The position numbers and the translations under genes are program-made. The notes below the pieces were generated by a model. The model had not been told where the DNA came from. It was given only the letters and a program-made list of their open reading frames with translations, and ran no database searches. DNA of 64,000 bases, from positions 15,620,442 through 15,684,441 of the forward strand of contig NC_064045.1 in the NCBI RefSeq assembly GCF_932526225.1, given 5' to 3'. This document shows, in pieces, positions 10,701 through 23,664 of this stretch (the first letter of the stretch is position 1; each line of letters opens with the position of its first letter). The stretch comes from Nematostella vectensis (lineage: Eukaryota > Cnidaria > Anthozoa > Actiniaria > Edwardsiidae).

Positions 10701-10790
10701 CCTCCAAAAGGTTACCATCGATAATTTTTTTTCCGAATGTAAATTCCAAAAAGTAACATTATGAAAAATAAAACAGTATACTCGGAAAAA
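6660..10790 (+). repeat. Higher-order block, copy 1 of a 13-unit (7,100-bp) duplication
   Basis: Ordered markers are GAGCCCGGG (7208 unit), TCGAACCAAG (7771), CTCGGTAAAAAAGG (about 8,051), GTCCCAATACC (about 8,754), AGTAGCTTTA (9111), ATAATAATAAAG before 9395, GAACCCGAG and CATTACTGAAG. All recur in the same order 7,100-7,102 bp to the right. Private changes such as GAAGGTAATTG near 8,390 show later divergence. Confidence 0.82.
7756..7828 (-). pseudogene. tRNA-like variant with broken T stem (GAACCAAGG class)
   Basis: Two substitutions turn CCCGGG into CCAAGG on the + strand, so T-stem pairs 50 and 51 are lost while the B box GGTTCGATTCC stays. The class recurs at 14856, 18680, 32321, 34505 and 35592. 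It also shares GTAGTTAAGTG and GTTGAAGGGAATTATAATG, showing descent from one unit. Confidence 0.65.
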
Positions 10791-12667
10791 AGGTATATCA
10801 ATCTATCGAGCGCTATGCTCTATGTTAAAATCTACTTAATCAAGTTATCCAAGGAATCTAGTTAGTTCTTGTGTGCATAAAATATGTACAGGATCCTAAA
10901 CAAAGCATGAGCACATCAAAGATGCTGAGAGTACATAAAAATGTCCCTATACCTTCTTTTTATGTCATGACACACCAAGAACAGTATAATTAAGTATCGA
11001 TATTTAAAAAAAAAATAAAGAAAAAAAATAGGCTATCAGCGGGAATCGAACCCGGGTCGCTGCGTTAGTAGTCAAGTGCCCGCAACAAAAAACTAACGTG
11101 GCATTGCTGAAGGGAATTGTAATGAAAATTACTTTTAATACTATTGGTATCGTAAACTATCCCAAGCAAAGTCACCATCGGACTGGAGGTTACATTTGGG
11201 AAAAGCTTCAGGGTTACATTCGGGAATTTGTTTTACGAGTGTAACCTCCAAAAGGTTACAATCGATAATTTTTTTTCCGAATGTAAATTCCAAAAAATTT
11301 ACATTAGGAAAATAAAACAGTATACTCGGAAAAAAAGGTATATCAATCTATCGAGCGCTATGCTCTATGTTAGAATCTACTTAATCAAGTTATCCAAGGA
11401 ATCTAGTCAGTTCTTGTGTGCATAAAATATGTACAGGATCCTGAACAAAGCATGAGCACATCAAAGATGCTGAGAGTACATAAAAATGTTCCTATACCTT
11501 CTTTTTATGTCATGACACACCAAGAACAGTATAATTAAGTATCGATATTTAAAAAAAATAAAGAAAAAAATAGGCTATCAGCGGGAATCGAACCCGGGTC
11601 GCTGCGTTAGTAGTCAAGTGCCCGCAACGAAAGACTAACGTGGCATTGCTGAAGGGAATTGTAATGAAAATTACTTTTAATACTATTGGTATCGTAAACT
11701 ATCCCAAGCAAAGTCACCATCGGACTGGAGGTTACATTCGGGAAAAGCTTCAGGGTTACATTCGGGAATTTGTTTTACGAGTGTAACCTCCAAAAGGTTA
11801 CAATCAATAATTTTGTTTCCGAATGTAAATTCCAAAAAGTAACATTAGGAAAAATAAAACAGTATACTCGGAAAAAAGGTATATCAATCTATCGAGCGCT
11901 ATGCTCTATGTTAGAATCTACTTAATCAAGTTATCCAAGGAATCTAGTTAGTTCTTGTGCGCATAAAATATGTACATGATCCTGAACAAAGCATGAGCAC
12001 ATCAAAGATGCTGAGAGTACATAAAAATGTCCCTATACCTTCTTTTTATGTCATGACACACCAAGAACAGTATAATTAAGTATCGATATTTAAAAAAAAA
12101 AATAAAGAAAAAAAAAATAGGCTATTAGCGGGAATCGAACCCGGGTCGCTGCGGTAGTAGTCAAGTGCCCCCAACGAAAGACTAACGTGGCATTGCTGAA
12201 GGGAATTGTAATGAAAATTACTTTTAATACTATTGGTATCGTAAACTATCCAAAGCAAAGTCACCATCGAACTGGAGGTTACATTCGGGAAAAGCTTCAG
12301 GGTTACATTCGGGAATTTGTTTTACGAGTGTAACCTCCAAAAGGTTACCATCGATAATTTTTTTTCCGAATGTAAATTCCAAAAAGTAACATTAGGAAAA
12401 ATAAAACAGTATACTCGGAAAAAAAGGTATATCAATCTATCGAGCGCTATGCTCTATGTTAGAATCTACTTAATCAAGTTATCCAAGGAATCTAGTTAGT
12501 TCTTGTGTGCATAAAATATGTACAGGATCCTGAACAAAGCATGAGCACATCAAAGATGCTGAGAGTACATAAAAATGTCCCTATACCTTCTTTTTATGTC
12601 ATGACACACCAAGAACAGTATAATTAAGTATCGATATTTAAAAAAAAAATAAAGAAAAAAAAAAATA

Positions 12668-14855
12668 GGCTATCAGCGGGAATCGAACCCGGGTCGCTGC
12701 GGTAGTAGTCAAGTGCCCGCAACGAAAGACTAACGTGGCATTGCTGAAGGGAATTGTAATGAAAATTACTTTTAATACTATTGGTATCGTAAACTATCCA
12801 AAGCAAAGTCACCATCGAACTGGAGGTTACATTCGGGAAAAGCTTCAGGGTTACATTCGGGAATTTGTTTTACGAGTGTAACCTCCAAAAGGTTACCATC
12901 GATAATTTTTTTTCCGAATGTAAATTCCAAAAAGTAACATTAGGAAAAATAAAAGAGTATACTCGGAAAAAAAGGTATATCAATCTATCGAGCGCTATGC
13001 TCTATGTTAGAATCTACTTAATCAAGTTATCCAAGGAATCTAGTTAGTTCTTGTGTGCATAAAATATGTACAGGATCCTGAACAAAGCATGAGCACATCA
13101 AAGATGCTGAGAGTACATAAAAATGTCCCTATACCTTCTTTTTATGTCATGACACACCAAGAACAGTATAATTAAGTATCGATATTTAAAAAAAAAAAAT
13201 AAAGAAAAAAAAATAGGCTATCAGCGGGAATCGAGCCCGGGTCGCTGCGTTAGTAGTCAAGTGCCCGCAACGAAAGACTAACGTGGCATTGCTGAAGGGA
13301 ATTGTAATGAAAATTACTTTTAATACTATTGGTATCGTAAACTATCCCAAGAAAAGTCACCATCGGACTGGAGGTTATATTCGGGAAAAGCTTCAGGGTT
13401 ACATTCGGGAATTTGTTTTACGAGTGTAACCTCCAAAAGGTTACAATCGATAATTTTTTTTTTCGAATGTAAATTCCAAAAAGTAACATTAGGAAAAATA
13501 AAACAGTATACTCAGAAAAAAAGGTATATCAATCTATCGAGCGCTATGCTCTATGTTAGAATCTACTTAATCAAGTTATCCAAGGAATCTAGTTAGCTCT
13601 TGTGTGCATAAAATATGTACAGGATCCTGAACAAAGCATGAGCACATCAAAGATGCTGAGAGTACATAAAAATGTCCCTATACCTTCTTTTTATGTCATG
13701 ACACACCAAGAACAGTATAATTAAGTATCGATATTTAAAAAAAAAATAAAGAAAAAAAAAAGGCTATCAGCGGGAATCGAACCCGGGTCGCTGCGGTAGT
13801 AGTCAAGTGCCCGCAACGAAAGACTAACGTGGCATTGCTGAAGGGAATTGTAATGAAAATTACTTTTAATACTATTGGTATCGTAAACTATCCAAAGCAA
13901 AGTCACCATCGAACTGGAGGTTACATTCGGGAAAAGCTTCAGGGTTACATTCGGGAATTTGTTTTACGAGTGTAACCTCCAAAAGGTTACCATCGATAAT
14001 TTTTTTTCCGAATGTAAATTCCAAAAAGTAACATTAGGAAAAATAAAAGAGTATACTCGGAAAAAAAGGTATATCAATCTATCGAGCGCTATGCTCTATG
14101 TTAGAATCTACTTAATCAAGTTATCCAAGGAATCTAGTTAGTTCTTGTGTGCATAAAATATGTACAGGATCCTGAACAAAGCATGAGCACATCAAAGATG
14201 CTGAGAGTACATAAAAATGTCCCTATACCTTCTTTTTATGTCATGACACACCAAGAACAGTATAATTAAGTATCGATATTTAAAAAAAAAAAATAAAGAA
14301 AAAAAAATAGGCTATCAGCGGGAATCGAGCCCGGGTCGCTGCGTTAGTAGTCAAGTGCCCGCAACGAAAGACTAACGTGGCATTGCTGAAGGGAATTGTA
14401 ATGAAAATTACTTTTAATACTATTGGTATCGTAAACTATCCCAAGAAAAGTCACCATCGGACTGGAGGTTATATTCGGGAAAAGCTTCAGGGTTACATTC
14501 GGGAATTTGTTTTACGAGTGTAACCTCCAAAAGGTTACAATCGATAATTTTTTTTTTCGAATGTAAATTCCAAAAAGTAACATTAGGAAAAATAAAACAG
14601 TATACTCAGAAAAAAAGGTATATCAATCTATCGAGCGCTATGCTCTATGTTAGAATCTACTTAATCAAGTTATCCAAGGAATCTAGTTAGCTCTTGTGTG
14701 CATAAAATATGTACAGGATCCTGAACAAAGCATGAGCACATCAAAGATGCTGAGAGTACATAAAAATGTCCCTATACCTTCTTTTTATGTCATGACACAC
14801 CAAGAACAGTATAATTAAGTATCGATATTTAAAAAAAAAATAAAGAAAAAAAAAA
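12668..14855 (+). repeat. Recent dimer duplication, 1,094-bp period
   Basis: Units at 12668 and 13216 are repeated at 13762 and 14310. Both second units share GAGCCCGGG and the otherwise rare CCCAAGAAAAGTC (C to A in AGCAAAG). This duplication converts the 6,008-bp offset on its left into the 7,102-bp offset on its right, which dates it after the larger duplication. Confidence 0.8.
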
Positions 14856-17800
14856 GGCTATCAGCGGGAATCGAACCAAGGTCGCTGCGTTAGTAGTTAA
14901 GTGCCCGCAACGAAAGACTAACGTGGCATTGTTGAAGGGAATTATAATGAAAATTACTTTTAATACTATTGGTATCGTAAACTATCCCAAGCAAAGTCAC
15001 CATCGGACTGGAGGTTACATTCGGGAAAAGCTTCAGGGTTACATTCGGGAATTTGTTTTACGAGTGTAACCTCCAAAAGGTTACAATCGATAATTTTTTT
15101 TCCGAATGTAAATTCCAAAAAGTAACATTAGGAAAATAAAACAGTATACTCGGTAAAAAAGGTATATCAATCTATCGAGCGCTATGCTCTATGTTAGAAT
15201 CTACTTAATCAAGTTATCCAAGGAATCTAGTTAGTTCTTGTGTGCATAAAATATGTACAGGATCCTGAACAAAGCATGAGCACATCAAAGATGCTGAGAG
15301 TACATAAAAATGTCCCTATACCTTCTTTTTATGTCATGACACACCAAGAACAGTATAATTAAGTATCGATATTTAAAAAAAAATAAAGAAAAAAAATAGG
15401 CTATCAGCGGGAATCGAACCCGGGTCGCTGCGTTAGTAGTCAAGTGCCCGCAACGAAAGACTAACGTGGCATTGCTGAAGGGAATTGTAATGAAAATTAC
15501 TTTTAATACTATTGGTATCGTAAACTATCCCAAGCAAAGTCACCATCGGACTGAAGGTTACATTCGGGAAAAGCTTCAGGGTTACATTCGGGAATTTGTT
15601 TTACGAGTGTAACCTCTAAAAGGTTACAATCAATAATTTTGTTTCCGAATGTAAATTCCAAAAAGTAACATTAGGAAAAATAAAAGAGTATACTCGGAAA
15701 AAAAGGTATATCAATCTATCGAGCGCTATGCTCTATGTTAGAATCTACTTAATCAAGTTATCCAAGGAATCTAGTTAGTTCTTGTGCGCATAAAATATGT
15801 ACATGATCCTGAACAAAGCATGAGCACATCAAAGATGCTGAGAGTACATAAAAATGTCCCAATACCTTCTTTTTATGTCATGACACACCAAGAACAGTAT
15901 AATTAAGTATCGATATTTAAAAAAAAAAAAAAGAAAAAAAAAATAGGCTATCAGCGGGAATCGAACCCGGGTCGCTGCGTTAGTAGTCAAGTGCCCGCAA
16001 CGAAAGACTAACGTGGCATTGCTGAAGGGAATTGTAATGAAAATTACTTTTAATACTATTGGTATCGTAAACTATACCAAGCAAAGTCACCATCGGACTG
16101 GAGGTTACATTCGGGAAAAGCTTCAGGGTTACATTCGGGAATTTGTTTTACGAGTGTAACCTCTAAAAGGTTACAATCAATAATTTTGTTTCCGAATGTA
16201 AATTCCAAAAAGTAGCTTTAGGAAAAATAAAACAGTATACTCGGAAAAAAAGGTATATCAATCTATCGAGCGCTATGCTCTATGTTAGAATCTACTTAAT
16301 CAAGTTATCCAAGGAATCTAGTTAGTTCTTGTGTGCATAAGATATGTACAGGATCCTGAACAAAGCATGAGCACATCAAAGATGCTGAGAGTACATAAAA
16401 ATGTCCCTATACCTTCTTTTTATGTCATGACACACCAAGAACAGTATAATTAAGTATCGATATTAAAAAAATAATAATAAAGAAAAAAAAAATAGGCTAT
16501 CAGCGGGAATCGAACCCGAGTCGCTGCGTTAGTAGTCAAGTGCCCGCAACGAAAGACTAACGTGGCATTACTGAAGGGAATTGTAATGAAAATTACTTTT
16601 AATACTATTGGTATCGTAAACTATCCCAAGCAAAGTCACCATCGGAATGGAGGTTACATTAGGGAAAAGCTTCAGGGTTACATTCGGGAATTTGTTTTAC
16701 GAGTGTAACCTCCAAAAGGTTACAATCGATAATTTTTTTTCCGAATGTAAATTCCAAAAAGTAACATTAGGAAAAATAAAACAGTATACTCGGAAAAAAA
16801 AGGTATATCAATCTATCGAGCGCTATGCTCTATGTTAGAATCTACTTAATCAAGTTATCCAAGGAATCTAGTCAGTTCTTGTGTGCATAAAATATGTACA
16901 GGATCCTGAACAAAGCATGAGCACATCAAAGATGCTGAGAGTACATAAAAATGTCCCTATACCTTCTTTTTATGTCATGACACACCAAGAACAGTATAAT
17001 TAAGTATCGATATTTAAAAAAAAAATAAAGAAAAAAAATAGGCTATCAGCGGGAATCGAACCCGGGTCGCTGCGTTAGTAGTCAAGTGCCCGCAACGAAA
17101 GACTAACGTGGCATTGCTGAAGGGAATTGTAATGAAAATTACTTTTAATACTATTGGTATCGTAAACTATCCCAAGCAAAGTCACCATCGGACTGGAGGT
17201 TACATTCGGGAAAAGCTTCAGGGTTACATTCGGGAATTTGTTTTACGAGTGTAACCTCCAAAAGGTTACAATCAATAATTTTGTTTCCGAATGTAAATTC
17301 CAAAAAGTAACATTAGGAAAAATAAAACAGTATACTCGGAAAAAAGGTATATCAATCTATCGAGCGCTATGCTCTATGTTAGAATCTACTTAATCAAGTT
17401 ATCCAAGGAATCTAGTTAGTTCTTGTGCGCATAAAATATGTACATGATCCTGAACAAAGCATGAGCACATCAAAGATGCTGAGAGTACATAAAAATGTCC
17501 CTATACCTTCTTTTTATGTCATGACACACCAAGAACAGTATAATTAAGTATCGATATTTAAAAAAAAAATAAAGAAAAAAAAAATAGGCTATCAGCGGGA
17601 ATCGAACCCGGGTCGCTGCGGTAGTAGTCAAGTGCCCGCAACGAAAGACTAACGTGGCATTACTGAAGGGAATTGTAATGAAAATTACTTTTAATACTAT
17701 TGGTATCGTAAACTATCCAAAGCAAAGTCACCATCGAACTGGAGGTTACATTCGGGAAAAGCTTCAGGGTTACATTCGGGAATTTGTTTTACGAGTGTAA

Positions 17801-17890
17801 CCTCCAAAAGGTTACCATCGATAATTTTTTTTCCGAATGTAAATTCCAAAAAGTAACATTAGGAAAAATAAAACAGTATACTCGGAAAAA
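13762..17890 (+). repeat. Higher-order block, copy 2 of the 13-unit duplication
   Basis: This block carries the full marker series of 6.7-10.8 kb: TCGAACCAAG at 14871, AGTAGCTTTA at 16211 and the ATAATAATAAAG tract before 16495. It loses similarity in the last unit, where CGATCGC and TTATAATC appear (about 17,909-17,932) in place of TTAAAATC in copy 1. Confidence 0.8.
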
Positions 17891-18679
17891 AGGTATATCA
17901 ATCTATCGATCGCTATGCTCTATGTTATAATCTACTTAATCAAGTTATCCAAGGAATCTAGTTAGTTCTTGTGTGCATAAAATATGTACAGGATCCTGAA
18001 CAAAGCATGAGCACATCAAAGATGCTGAGAGTACATAAAAATGTCCCTATACCTTCTTTTTATGTCATGACACACCAAGAACAGTATAATTAAGTATCGA
18101 TATTTAAAAAAAAAAAATAAAGAAAAAAAAATAGGCTATCAGCGGGAATCGAGCCCGGGTCGCTGCGTTAGTAGTCAAGTGCCCGCAACGAAAGACTAAC
18201 GTGGCATTGCTGAAGGGAATTGTAATGAAAATTACTTTTAATACTATTGGTATCGTAAACTATCCCAAAAAAAGTCACCATCGGACTGGAGGTTATATTC
18301 GGGAAAAGCTTCAGGGTTACATTCGGGAATTTGTTTTACGAGTGTAACCTCCAAAAGGTTACAATCGATAATTTTTTTTTTCGAATGTAAATTCCAAAAA
18401 GTAACATTAGGAAAAATAAAACAGTATACTCAGAAAAAAAGGTATATCAATCTATCGAGCGCTATGCTCTATGTTAGAATCTACTTAATCAAGTTATCCA
18501 AGGAATCTAGTTAGCTCTTGTGTGCATAAAATATGTACAGGATCCTGAACAAAGCATGAGCACATCAAAGATGCTGAGAGTACATAAAAATGTCCCTATA
18601 CCTTCTTTTTATGTCATGACACACCAAGAACAGTATAATTAAGTATCGATATTTAAAAAAAAAATAAAGAAAAAAAAAA

Positions 18680-20312
18680 GGCTATCAGCGGGAATCGAAC
18701 CAAGGTCGCTGCGTTAGTAGTTAAGTGCCCGCAACGAAAGACTAACGTGGCATTGTTGAAGGGAATTATAATGAAAATTACTTTTAATACTATTGGTATC
18801 GTAAACTATCCCAAGCAAAGTCACCATCGGACTGGAGGTTACATTCGGGAAAAGCTTCAGGGTTACATTCGGGAATTTGTTTTACGAGTGTAACCTCCAA
18901 AAGGTTACAATCGATAATTTTTTTTCCGAATGTAAATTCCAAAAAGTAACATTAGGAAAATAAAACAGTATACTCGGTAAAAAAGGTATATCAATCTATC
19001 GAGCGCTATGCTCTATGTTAGAATCTACTTAATCAAGTTATCCAAGGAATCTAGTTAGTTCTTGTGTGCATAAAATATGTACAGGATCCTGAACAAAGCA
19101 TGAGCACATCAAAGATGCTGAGAGTACATAAAAATGTCCCTATACCTTCTTTTTATGTCATGACACACCAAGAACAGTATAATTAAGTATCGATATTTAA
19201 AAAAAAATAAAGAAAAAAAATAGGCTATCAGCTGGAATCGAACCCGGGTCGCTGCGTTAGTAGTCAAGTGCCCGCAACGAAAGACTAACGTGGCATTGCT
19301 GAAGGGAATTGTAATGAAAATTACTTTTAATACTATTGGTATCGTAAACTATCCCAAGCAAAGTCACCATCGGACTGGAGGTTACATTCGGGAAAAGCTT
19401 CAGGGTTACATTCGGGAATTTGTTTTACGAGTGTAACCTCCAAAAAGTTACAATCGATAATTTTTTTTCCGAATGTAAATTCCAAAAAGTAACATTAGGA
19501 AAATAAAACAGTATACTCGGTAAAAAAGGTATATCAATCTATCGAGCGCTATGCTCTATGTTAGAATCTACTTAATCAAGTTATCCAAGGAATCTAGTTA
19601 GTTCTTGTGTGCATAAAATATGTACAGGATCCTGAACAAAGCATGAGCACATCAAAGATGCTGAGAGTACATAAAAATGTCCCTATACCTTCTTTTTATG
19701 TCATGACACACCAAGAACAGTATAATTAAGTATCGATATTTAAAAAAAAATAAAGAAAAAAAATAGGCTATCAGCTGGAATCGAACCCGGGTCGCTGCGT
19801 TAGTAGTCAAGTGCCCGCAACGAAAGACTAACGTGGCATTGCTGAAGGGAATTGTAATGAAAATTACTTTTAATACTATTGGTATCGTAAACTATCCCAA
19901 GCAAAGTCACCATCGGACTGGAGGTTACATTCGGGAAAAGCTTCAGGGTTACATTCGGGAATTTGTTTTACGAGTGTAACCTCTAAAAGGTTACAATCAA
20001 TAATTTTGTTTCCGAATGTAAATTCCAAAAAGTAACATTAGGAAAAATAAAAGAGTATACTCGGAAAAAAAGGTATATCAATCTATCGAGCGCTATGCTC
20101 TATGTTAGAATCTACTTAATCAAGTTATCCAAGGAATCTAGTTAGTTCTTGTGCGCATAAAATATGTACATGATCCTGAACAAAGCATGAGCACATCAAA
20201 GATGCTGAGAGTACATAAAAATGTCCCAATACCTTCTTTTTATGTCATGACACACCAAGAACAGTATAATTAAGTATCGATATTTAAAAAAAAAAAAAAG
20301 AAAAAAAAAATA
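18680..20312 (+). repeat. Monomer duplication with CAGCTG variant (543-bp spacing)
   Basis: Units at 19223 and 19766 both read TATCAGCTGG in the tRNA-like acceptor region, creating CAGCTG. The units at 18680 and 19223 both have CTCGGTAAAAAAGG. One extra monomer here changes the offset to copy 2 from 3,824 bp (14856 to 18680) to 4,367 bp (15399 to 19766). Confidence 0.72.
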
Positions 20313-23105
20313 GGCTATCAGCGGGAATCGAACCCGGGTCGCTGCGTTAGTAGTCAAGTGCCCGCAACGAAAGACTAACGTGGCATTGCTAAAGGGAATT
20401 GTAATGAAAATTACTTTTAATACTATTGGTATCGTAAACTATACCAAGCAAAGTCACCATCGGACTGGAGGTTACATTCGGGAAAAGCTTCAGGGTTACA
20501 TTCGGGAATTTGTTTTACGAGTGTAACCTCTAAAAGGTTACAATCAATAATTTTGTTTCCGAATGTAAATTCCAAAAAGTAGCTTTAGGAAAAATAAAAC
20601 AGTATACTCGGAAAAAAAGGTATATCAATCTATCGAGCGCTATGCTCTATGTTAGAATCTACTTAATCAAGTTATCCAAGGAATCTAGTTAGTTCTTGTG
20701 TGCATAAGATATGTACAGGATCCTGAACAAAGCATGAGCACATCAAAGATGCTGAGAGTACATAAAAATGTCCCTATACCTTCTTTTTATGTCATGACAC
20801 ACCAAGAACAGTATAATTAAGTATCGATATTAAAAAAATAATAATAAAGAAAAAAAAATAGGCTATCAGCGGGAATCGAACCCTAGTCGCTGCGTTAGTA
20901 GTCAAGTGCCCGCAACGAAAGACTAACGTGGCATTACTGAAGGGAATTGTAATGAAAATTACTTTTAATACTATTGGTATCGTAAACTATCCCAAGCAAA
21001 GTCACCATCGGAATGGAGGTTACATTCGGGAAAAGCTTCAGGGTTACATTCGGGAATTTGTTTTACGAGTGTAACCTCCAAAAGGTTACAATCGATAATT
21101 TTTTTTCCGAATGTAAATTCCAAAAAGTAACATTAGGAAAAATAAAACAGTATACTCGGAAAAAAAAGGTATATCAATCTATCGAGCGCTATGCTCTATG
21201 TTAGAATCTACTTAATCAAGTTATCCAAGGAATCTAGTCAGTTCTTGTGTGCATAAAATATGTACAGGATCCTGAACAAAGCATGAGCACATCAAAGATG
21301 CTGAGAGTACATAAAAATGTCCCTATACCTTCTTTTTATGTCATGACACACCAAGAACAGTATAATTAAGTATCGATATTTAAAAAAAAAATAAAGAAAA
21401 AAAATAGGCTATCAGCGGGAATCGAACCCGGGTCGCTGCGTTAGTAGTCAAGTGCCCGCAACGAAAGACTAACGTGGCATTGCTGAAGGGAATTGTAATG
21501 AAAATTACTTTTAATACTATTGGTATCGTAAACTATCCCAAGCAAAGTCACCATCGGACTGGAGGTTACATTCGGGAAAAGCTTCAGGGTTACATTCGGG
21601 AATTTGTTTTACGAGTGTAACCTCCAAAAGGTTACAATCAATAATTTTGTTTCCGAATGTAAATTCCAAAAAGTAACATTAGGAAAAATAAAACAGTATA
21701 CTCGGAAAAAAGGTATATCAATCTATCGAGCGCTATGCTCTATGTTAGAATCTACTTAATCAAGTTATCCAAGGAATCTAGTTAGTTCTTGTGCGCATAA
21801 AATATGTACATGATCCTGAACAAAGCATGAGCACATCAAAGATGCTGAGAGTACATAAAAATGTCCCTATACCTTCTTTTTATGTCATGACACACCAAGA
21901 ACAGTATAATTAAGTATCGATATTTAAAAAAAAAATAAAGAAAAAAAAAATAGGCTATCAGCGGGAATCGAACCCGGGTCGCTGCGGTAGTAGTCAAGTG
22001 CCCGCAACGAAAGACTAACGTGGCATTACTAAAGGGAATTGTAATGAAAATTACTTTTAATACTATTGGTATCGTAAACTATCCAAAGCAAAGTCACCAT
22101 CGAACTGGAGGTTACATTCGGGAAAAGCTTCAGGGTTACATTCGGGAATTTGTTTTACGAGTGTAACCTCCAAAAGGTTACCATCGATAATTTTTTTTCC
22201 GAATGTAAATTCCAAAAAGTAACATTAGGAAAAATAAAACAGTATACTCGGAAAAAAGGTATATCAATCTATCGAGCGCTATGCTCTATGTTAAAATCTA
22301 CTTAATCAAGTTATCCAAGGAATCTAGTTAGTTCTTGTGTGCATAAAATATGTACAGGATCCTAAACAAAGCATGAGCACATCAAAGATGCTGAGAGTAC
22401 ATAAAAATGTCCCTATACCTTCTTTTTATGTCATGACACACCAAGAACAGTATAATTAAGTATCGATATTTAAAAAAAAAATAAAGAAAAAAAATAGGCT
22501 ATCAGCGGGAATCGAACCCGGGTCACTGCGTTAGTAGTCAAGTGCCCGCAACAAAAAACTAACGTGGCATTGCTGAAGGGAATTGTAATGAAAATTACTT
22601 TTAATACTATTGGTATCGTAAACTATCCCAAGCAAAGTCACCATCGGACTGGAGGTTACATTTGGGAAAAGCTTCAGGGTTACATTCGGGAATTTGTTTT
22701 ACGAGTGTAACCTCCAAAAGGTTACAATCGATAATTTTTTTTCCGAATGTAAATTCCAAAAAAGTAACATTAGGAAAATAAAACAGTATACTCGGAAAAA
22801 AAGGTATATCAATCTATCGAGCGCTATGCTCTATGTTAGAATCTACTTAATCAAGTTATCCAAGGAATCTAGTCAGTTCTTGTGTGCATAAAATATGTAC
22901 AGGATCCTGAACAAAGCATGAGCACATCAAAAATGCTGAGAGTACATAAAAATGTTCCTATACCTTCTTTTTATGTCATGACACACCAAGAACAGTATAA
23001 TTAAGTATCGATATTTAAAAAAAATAAAGAAAAAAAATAGGCTATCAGCGGGAATCGAACCCGGGTCGCTGCGTTAGTAGTCAAGTGCCCGCAACGAAAG
23101 ACTAA
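20313..23105 (+). repeat. Third copy of the 8.8-11.6 kb block (offset 11,466 bp)
   Basis: Units at 20313, 20861, 21407, 21953, 22497 and 23040 pair with 8846, 9395, 9941, 10487, 11031 and 11573. Shared rare marks include AGTAGCTTTA (20578), TTAAAATCTAC, GATCCTAAAC and CAACAAAAAACTAAC. The last three are absent from the middle copy, so copies 1 and 3 are closer to each other there. Confidence 0.8.
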
Positions 23106-23556
23106 CGTGGCATTGCTGAAGGAAATTGTAATGAAAATTACTTTTAATACTATTGGTATCGTAAACTATCCCAAGCAAAGTCACCATCGGACTGGAGGTT
23201 ACATTCGGGAAAAGCTTCAGGGTTACATTCGGGAATTTGTTTTACGAGTGTAACCTCTAAAAGGTTACAATCAATAATTTTGTTTCCGAATGTAAATTCC
23301 AAAAAGTAACATTAGGAAAAATAAAACAGTATACTCGGAAAAAAAGGTATATCAATCTATCGAGCGCTATGCTCTATGTTAGAATCTACTTAATCAAGTT
23401 ATCCAAGGAATCTAGTTAGTTCTTGTGCGCATAAAATATGTACATGATCCTGAACAAAGCATGAGTACATCAAAGATGCTGAGAGTACATAAAAATGTCC
23501 CAATATCTTCTTTTTATGTCATGATACACCAAGAACAGTATAATTAAGTATCGATA

Positions 23557-23589
<33 letters not shown>

Positions 23590-23591
23590 TA

Positions 23592-23664
23592 GGCTATCAG
23601 CGGGAATCGAACCCGGGTCGCTGCAGTAGTAGTCAAGTGCCCGCAACGAAAGACTAATGTGGCA
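23592..23664 (-). pseudogene. tRNA-like variant with CTGCAG
   Basis: G to A next to the anticodon-arm region gives CTGCAGTAGTAG, and CTAATGTGG replaces CTAACGTGG. The class is at 23592, 26322 and 30136 only, so it is a handy restriction marker for this part of the array. Confidence 0.7.
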
